The notes under the pieces are model-generated. The model saw nothing but the letters and a program-made list of their open reading frames with translations, did not search any database and was not told the origin of the DNA. DNA of 8,920 bases. Origin: Oscillospiraceae bacterium. Its GTDB lineage: Bacteria; Bacillota; Clostridia; Saccharofermentanales; Saccharofermentanaceae. The stretch lies in the NCBI GenBank assembly GCA_902767145.1, contig CACXGG010000108.1, positions 1 to 8,920 on the forward strand, in the 5' to 3' direction. Positions 5,308 to 8,920 of the stretch are shown here, piece after piece (the first letter of the stretch is position 1; each line of letters starts with the position of its first letter). Made by a program: the position numbers and the translations under genes.

Positions 5308-6905
5308 CCCATCCTTTTCATGCGGAACCAGAAGGAGGTCATGGAACCGTCACCTACTGCTCCGAACTTAGCCTTGTGGAGCTTAAGGATGCTCCTTGAA
5401 ATGGCAAGTCCCATTCCGCTGCTGCCTATCCTGTCCGTCCTGGAATTATCCTTCTTGTAGAAGGCATCCCAGACCTTTTTAAGTTCACTGTTGCTCATGG
5501 GTTCACCGTCGTTGGAGACCATGAAAGTGACATTCTTATCGTTGCCCATGAGCTTTATCTTGACCTTGCTGTCCGCATACTTCACTGCATTGGATATGAA
5601 GTTGCTCATAACGATCCTGATCATCTCAAGATCGGCATTTACCAGATAGGATGCATTCCTGTCATCCTTGACTATTGTCACGTCAAGACCGCGCTCTTCG
5701 GCTACTGTCCTGATCTGATTATATACGGACTCTGCCAGGGAGGCTAATTCCACCTCCTCCAGATGGAGCTGCTGCTCACCGGAATCCATCTTCTGCATCT
5801 TGAGAAGCTCAGTGACCATCTTGTTCATATTATCCACTTCCTGACCCAGCTTCTCGGAATACTCATGACGGTCCTTCTCATCGATATATTCCCAGTTTTC
5901 AACATAAGCCTGGGTAACAGCCAGAGGTGTCTTAAGATCATGGGCTATGCTCCTGGTGAGGTCGCGGCTCCTAAGCTCAAAATCCATGCGGTCCCTGTAG
6001 AGCCTTCTCATGAAGAATATAACAAGTCCTTCGATGACGATAAGGGCCAGAAGTCCCAGAACAAATACGGGGATATGCTCCTGAACAGCGATCTTAAGAG
6101 GATGGAAGACATAGATGGAATAGCATTCCGCCTTATTCTCATAATCGTATACAGTGATGCTCCTGATTATGTGATAGCTGGTGGTAAGGCTCTTATGTGT
6201 CTCACCAAGTGAGAATTCCCCCTGGTGTCCGTCGATATAGTCATCAAGGATCTCTGCTGCTTCGGCATTGAGCTTCTCTGTCTCCTTTGAATGAGCCATG
6301 GAGATATACCTCGCCTCGAGGCCGACATCTCCGATCCAGTCTGAAAAAGCCATCTCACCCTCACGCGAAGCATATTCATTAGTGGGTATGGAAACATCAT
6401 AGCTATCGTCTAAGGAATCCAGGCAGTAATGCATATTTCCGTCATAGATAAAGGCATCATCACACATTGCATCTATGGAAACTCCCCAGAGCAAACAGTT
6501 TTCGTAATCAAGAGAAGGCGTCTCGTCAGGGAAGATGATCCTTGTGTTGTCCAGCAGATAATCCGTTTCCGCATCACATCTGAATACGTAGATGAAATCC
6601 CTGGGTTCGAATACACGTCCGTCTCCCAGGATCAGCCTGCCGTAATATCCCAGATGGTCGCTCACCGGGAGACTGTCGTTATAACGCCAGTGCTCGCTGT
6701 ATACATATTTCACCATTTCGTCACAGGGCATATCCGTATAACCGATCTCAGGGTGGTTTATCCAGCTGTTTTCGGTAAGATCTTCCATCCTTTCGTTCAT
6801 GATCTTAACTGCGCAGGCATACCAGTAGAAGCCTCCTGCCACCAGAAATGTTGCCAGGATAAGCGATGTGATGACTGTAGTGATCCTAATGTAGTGCTTT
6901 TTCAT
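5304..6905 (-). CDS. Membrane sensor histidine kinase
   Basis: A 533-residue HisKA-type kinase. It has one transmembrane helix at about 9-32, a large extracytoplasmic domain (about 35-275), a second helix at about 277-299, then the dimerisation/phosphotransfer helix with H322 in S-I-A-H-D-L-K-T-P-L. The ATPase domain follows at about 420-530: N-box N435-F-I-S-N439, G1 box N465-D-G-E-P, F-box region W479-D-A-F, and G2 box G494-S-S-G-M-G-L. No HAMP domain is obvious between the second helix and the H-box. The sensor domain resembles no family I can name; it carries six cysteines (C61, C110, C137, C148, C161, C261). The start is the ATG at 6905 with GAGGAGAGAG just upstream; a TTG at 6920 that would extend the frame lies in that site. 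It is the first gene of the kinase, regulator, RelA/SpoT operon. Confidence 0.94.
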   Translation of the reverse strand: MKKHYIRITTVITSLILATFLVAGGFYWYACAVKIMNERMEDLTENSWINHPEIGYTDMPCDEMVKYVYSEHWRYNDSLPVSDHLGYYGRLILGDGRVFEPRDFIYVFRCDAETDYLLDNTRIIFPDETPSLDYENCLLWGVSIDAMCDDAFIYDGNMHYCLDSLDDSYDVSIPTNEYASREGEMAFSDWIGDVGLEARYISMAHSKETEKLNAEAAEILDDYIDGHQGEFSLGETHKSLTTSYHIIRSITVYDYENKAECYSIYVFHPLKIAVQEHIPVFVLGLLALIVIEGLVIFFMRRLYRDRMDFELRSRDLTRSIAHDLKTPLAVTQAYVENWEYIDEKDRHEYSEKLGQEVDNMNKMVTELLKMQKMDSGEQQLHLEEVELASLAESVYNQIRTVAEERGLDVTIVKDDRNASYLVNADLEMIRIVMSNFISNAVKYADSKVKIKLMGNDKNVTFMVSNDGEPMSNSELKKVWDAFYKKDNSRTDRIGSSGMGLAISRSILKLHKAKFGAVGDGSMTSFWFRMKRMG

Positions 6906-6922
6906 TTTCTCTCTCCTCAAGT

Positions 6923-6958
6923 ATTTTATCGTTTTATGAGGCGAGTTTAAATGACCAA
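6923..6958 (-). promoter_or_regulatory. Possible promoter(s) of the two-component operon
   Basis: Two overlapping candidates are seen on the minus strand. One is TTTAAA (6951-6946), 17 bp, TAAAAT (6928-6923); it would leave almost no leader before the ribosome binding site. The other is TTGGTC (6958-6953), 16 bp, TAAAAC (6936-6931), which has poorer boxes but a more usual leader and places the TGTACT repeats directly upstream of its -35, as for an activated promoter. I cannot choose between them. Confidence 0.4.
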
Positions 6959-6960
6959 TG

Positions 6961-6977
6961 TGTACTCTTTATGTACT
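6961..6977. promoter_or_regulatory. Tandem TGTACT repeats, candidate response-regulator site
   Basis: TGTACT occurs at 6961-6966 and again at 6972-6977, an 11-bp period that puts both copies on the same face of the helix. OmpR/PhoB-family regulators typically bind such direct repeats upstream of -35. The site lies about 56-72 bp before the kinase start, so autoregulation is the natural guess. Two six-base copies are little evidence on their own. Confidence 0.4.
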
Positions 6978-7047
6978 TTCACAAAAAACGAACAGATTTA
7001 CGGATGACATACCCTGAGATATTCCTAAAGTCTCTTTCATCCGCAGA

Positions 7048-7161
7048 ATTCCCCTCACCATTCCCCTTTTTTGCAGATTCAAGGCTTTTCGAGGGGAATA
7101 AACAAAAGGATAAGCAAAATTATTCCCCTGTTTTTCCTAAATTCGGCCAAAACAGGGGAAT
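7048..7161. repeat. Cluster of five ATTCCCC/GGGGAAT elements
   Basis: In the gene-free stretch 6906-7207 the seven-base element ATTCCCC appears three times on the plus strand (7048-7054, 7060-7066, 7122-7128) and twice inverted (7093-7099, 7155-7161). Several pairings are possible: 7048-7056 with 7091-7099 (9 bp perfect), 7093-7099 with 7122-7128 (7 bp), and the 13-bp stem 7122-7134 with 7149-7161. The first two copies form a 12-bp tandem repeat. Because the middle elements can pair with either neighbour, alternative folds are possible. The remainder of the stretch shows only the promoter and TGTACT sites listed separately. Confidence 0.6.
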
Positions 7162-7169
7162 TCTTTTTT
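7122..7169. terminator. Probable bidirectional terminator after the aldo/keto reductase
   Basis: A perfect 13-bp stem (ATTCCCCTGTTTT at 7122-7134, AAAACAGGGGAAT at 7149-7161) with a 14-base loop lies about 45 bp after the aldo/keto reductase stop. On the minus strand it is preceded by an A-run and followed by AATTTTG; on the plus strand it is followed by TCTTTTTT. It should end the epimerase-aldo/keto reductase transcript. The plus-strand U-tract is the stronger one although no plus-strand gene is seen. Confidence 0.7.
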
Positions 7170-7207
7170 CGCAAGTTCCAAAAAGGACTGTAGATCTCGA
7201 AAAACGG

Positions 7208-8197
7208 TTACTGTGATAATATATCGATCCTCTCAAGTTCATCGTGACTGAAGGTTATATTCCTTATTGCCTTGAGATTCGTTTCTATCTGCTCAGGTCT
7301 TGATGCACCAACGATGACGGATGTTACCGCATCGTCTGAAAGGAGCCATGCCAGGGCCATCTCAGCCAGGGTCTGTCCTCTCTGCTGAGCGATACTGTTA
7401 AGCTCCCTGATCCTCTCGAGATTCTCTCCTGATACCTGCTCTTCCTTGAGGAACCTTCCGTCTGTCCTGACCCTGCTGTCTGAGGGGATGCCGTTGAGAT
7501 AACGGTCGGTGAGCATACCCTGGGCAAGGGGCGAATAACAGATAAGACCTTTTCCGTTCTTCTTCACTGCATCCTTAAGGCCGTTTTCCTCAACTGTCCT
7601 GTTAAGGATGTTATAGCAGTTCTGGGCGATGACAAAGGGAACATTCCTGTCCTCCAGGATCTTCACTGCTCTTTCAAGGGTGGGGCCGTCGTAGTTTGAA
7701 AGACCGGCATAAAGAGCCTTGCCGCTCCTTACTATCTGCTCAAGGGCTCCCATGGTCTCCTCAAGGGGAGTATCAGGATCCATCCTGTGATGGTAGAAGA
7801 TATCCACATATTCAAGGTCAAGTCTCTTCAGGGACTGGTCGATGCTTGCGATGAGGTATTTTCTGCTCCCCATATCGCCATAAGGTCCCGGCCACATCAG
7901 ATATCCCGCCTTTGTGGAGATGATCATCTCATCCCTGTAGGAACTCATCTCCTCCTTCAGGATCTTCCCGAAATTGATCTCGGCACTTCCGGGACCGGGA
8001 CCGTAGTTATTGGCCAAGTCAAAATGGGTAATGCCGTTATCAAAAGCAGTGAAGATCATCTTCTTCATAGTGGAAAGATCAGCTTTTTCCCCGAAGTTAT
8101 GCCACAGTCCCAGGGATATCAGGGGCAGCAGGAGGCCGCTTCTTCCGCACCTTCTGTATTCCATCAGTTCATATCTTTTTTCATCAGCTCTATACAT
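7208..8197 (-). CDS. gpr: Aldo/keto reductase, YghZ/Gpr-like
   Basis: A 329-residue NADPH-dependent oxidoreductase with the (beta/alpha)8 fold. The catalytic tetrad is visible: D60 and Y65 in H-F-D-L-A-N-N-Y-G, K96 in S-T-K-A-G-Y, and H137 in F-Y-H-H-R. Cofactor-binding features near the C-terminus include V-I-V-G-A-S-R-P-E-Q at about 296-305. Long stretches match E. coli YghZ from memory (L-G-L-W-H-N-F-G, M-W-P-G-P-Y-G, G-S-R-K-Y-L, D-Q-S-L-K-R). That enzyme reduces L-glyceraldehyde 3-phosphate and also methylglyoxal, a detoxifying role. The physiological substrate here is inferred. The start is the ATG at 8197, which shares its A with the epimerase stop (TGATG) and has AGGAGG upstream inside the epimerase gene; the frame is open to 8245 but without a site. 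A terminator hairpin follows. Confidence 0.92.
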   Translation of the reverse strand: MYRADEKRYELMEYRRCGRSGLLLPLISLGLWHNFGEKADLSTMKKMIFTAFDNGITHFDLANNYGPGPGSAEINFGKILKEEMSSYRDEMIISTKAGYLMWPGPYGDMGSRKYLIASIDQSLKRLDLEYVDIFYHHRMDPDTPLEETMGALEQIVRSGKALYAGLSNYDGPTLERAVKILEDRNVPFVIAQNCYNILNRTVEENGLKDAVKKNGKGLICYSPLAQGMLTDRYLNGIPSDSRVRTDGRFLKEEQVSGENLERIRELNSIAQQRGQTLAEMALAWLLSDDAVTSVIVGASRPEQIETNLKAIRNITFSHDELERIDILSQ

Positions 8198-8920
8198 CAG
8201 ACTTCCTCCTTTGCTTTTTCCACTGCCGCGATCACACGGTCGCACCAGCTGTCGAATTCAGGATCTTCGATCTGGCATTCCTCAGGATGGGAAAGGACAT
8301 AGTCCAGGGCATATCTTACGCCCATATCGAACCTGACCTCGGTCCTCATATCAGGGACCGCCCTCTTGAGCTTTGTGTTGTCAAAGACTACACAGACAGA
8401 CTTGTCACCGAGAAGAGATCCCGTGTAATCATAACCGTACTTATCTCCCACAGCTCTCAAAAAGTCAGTCGATACATGGTAAGCATTTAGTTCAACCCCC
8501 AGTGCATCGGCTATCGTCTTATAGATCTGATCCCATGTCAGGGTCTCGTCTGACGTGATCTGGAAAGCTTCCCCGATGGCATGTCTGTTGCCCATAAGCC
8601 CTGTGTAGCCTATGGCAAAATCGCTGTTCCATGTGAGAGTCCAGAGGCTGGATCCGTCCCCCTGTATTATGACGGGCTTTCCCTCCATCATCCTCTTTAC
8701 CACCTGCCATGAGCCGTTCCTGCCATGGACTCCCAACGGAATGCTTCTTTCATCATATGTGTGACTGGGACGGATGATGGTCACGGGGAATCCTTCCTCC
8801 CTGTAAACCTTCATCAGATATTCCTCACACTCGATCTTATCCCTGGAATACTGCCAGTACGGATTACTGAGCGTAGTTCCTTCGGTGATGATATAGCTTG
8901 CCGCCGGCTTATGGTAAGCC
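8197..8920 (-). CDS. NAD-dependent epimerase/dehydratase (extended SDR), 5'-truncated
   Basis: The C-terminal 240 residues of an extended short-chain dehydrogenase/reductase; the N-terminal Rossmann part with the glycine-rich NAD motif lies beyond the window edge. The frame is open to the edge. An ATG at 8814 is internal, because upstream codons encode the SDR catalytic Y-S-R-D-K (Y-x3-K, residues 24-28 of the visible part). Downstream are V-T-I-I-R-P-S-H-T-Y and the N-S-D-F-A substrate-domain segment. Such enzymes modify nucleotide sugars or related hydroxy compounds at an NAD-bound carbon; this subgroup is not one I can tie to a substrate. The stop codon overlaps the aldo/keto reductase start, so the two are co-translated and probably act in one carbonyl or sugar pathway. 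Alternatives are a UDP-sugar epimerase or a dihydroflavonol-reductase-like enzyme. Confidence 0.88.
   Translation of the reverse strand, partial: AYHKPAASYIITEGTTLSNPYWQYSRDKIECEEYLMKVYREEGFPVTIIRPSHTYDERSIPLGVHGRNGSWQVVKRMMEGKPVIIQGDGSSLWTLTWNSDFAIGYTGLMGNRHAIGEAFQITSDETLTWDQIYKTIADALGVELNAYHVSTDFLRAVGDKYGYDYTGSLLGDKSVCVVFDNTKLKRAVPDMRTEVRFDMGVRYALDYVLSHPEECQIEDPEFDSWCDRVIAAVEKAKEEV

Noticed and set aside
6906..6920. TTG at 6920 as the kinase start, and TTG at 3594 as the rubredoxin-gene start
   Set aside because: Both TTG codons fall within or beside the ribosome binding site of a better-placed ATG (6905 and 3579).
6971..7216. Plus-strand open frame of 81 codons in the large intergenic gap
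   Set aside because: It has no ribosome binding site or promoter, runs through the hairpin and repeat cluster and into the aldo/keto reductase stop, and its product has low-complexity, unprotein-like composition.
8197..8814. ATG at 8814 as the true start of the epimerase
   Set aside because: The frame is open upstream to the window edge and encodes the catalytic Y-x3-K, so the gene is truncated by the window and that ATG is internal.
1..8920. Mobile element, prophage, CRISPR array, tRNA or rRNA
   Set aside because: No transposase, integrase, regularly spaced repeats, cloverleaf or rRNA-like sequence was seen on either strand.

Overview
The window looks like chromosomal DNA of an anaerobic Firmicute, most probably Lachnospiraceae or a related Clostridia lineage. 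The reasons are strong AGGAGG-type ribosome binding sites, Firmicute-style sigma-A promoters, moderate GC, and a flavin reductase-rubredoxin fusion typical of anaerobes. All nine protein genes lie on the minus strand, so the transcriptional order runs from right to left. I see no rRNA, tRNA, CRISPR array, insertion sequence, integrase or phage gene. The family assignment is inference from gene content; no marker gene is present.

Layout in transcription order. (1) 8920-8197: the C-terminal part of an NAD-dependent epimerase/dehydratase (extended SDR), cut by the window edge. Its stop overlaps the start of (2) an aldo/keto reductase closely resembling E. coli YghZ/Gpr (7208-8197). A 302-bp gene-free stretch follows. 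It holds a probable terminator hairpin, a cluster of five ATTCCCC/GGGGAAT elements, a pair of 11-bp-spaced TGTACT repeats and a possible promoter. (3) 6905-5304: a membrane sensor histidine kinase. It overlaps (4) an OmpR-type response regulator (5307-4618), which is followed after 18 bp by (5) a RelA/SpoT-domain (p)ppGpp synthetase-like protein (4599-3619). After 39 bp comes (6) the flavin reductase-rubredoxin protein (3579-2956). (7) A ZIP-family metal transporter (2899-2117) has its own near-consensus promoter, with a palindrome between -35 and -10. (8-10) A tight three-gene operon, Sel1-repeat protein (2045-1164), J-domain protein (1162-410) and HIRAN-domain protein (408-16), is preceded by a perfect 9-5-9 palindrome.

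How the genes may work together. Genes 3-5 look like one operon in which an envelope-sensing two-component system is co-expressed with an alarmone synthetase whose key synthetase residues are intact. The flavin reductase-rubredoxin gene behind it may belong to the same stress or redox theme. The Sel1-J-HIRAN triad is the least understood part: a protein-interaction scaffold, an Hsp70 co-chaperone-like protein with an internal HPD-bearing J domain, and a small protein of a DNA-end-binding fold. It may continue past the left edge of the window. Several start codons here were chosen by ribosome binding site instead of by the longest open frame.
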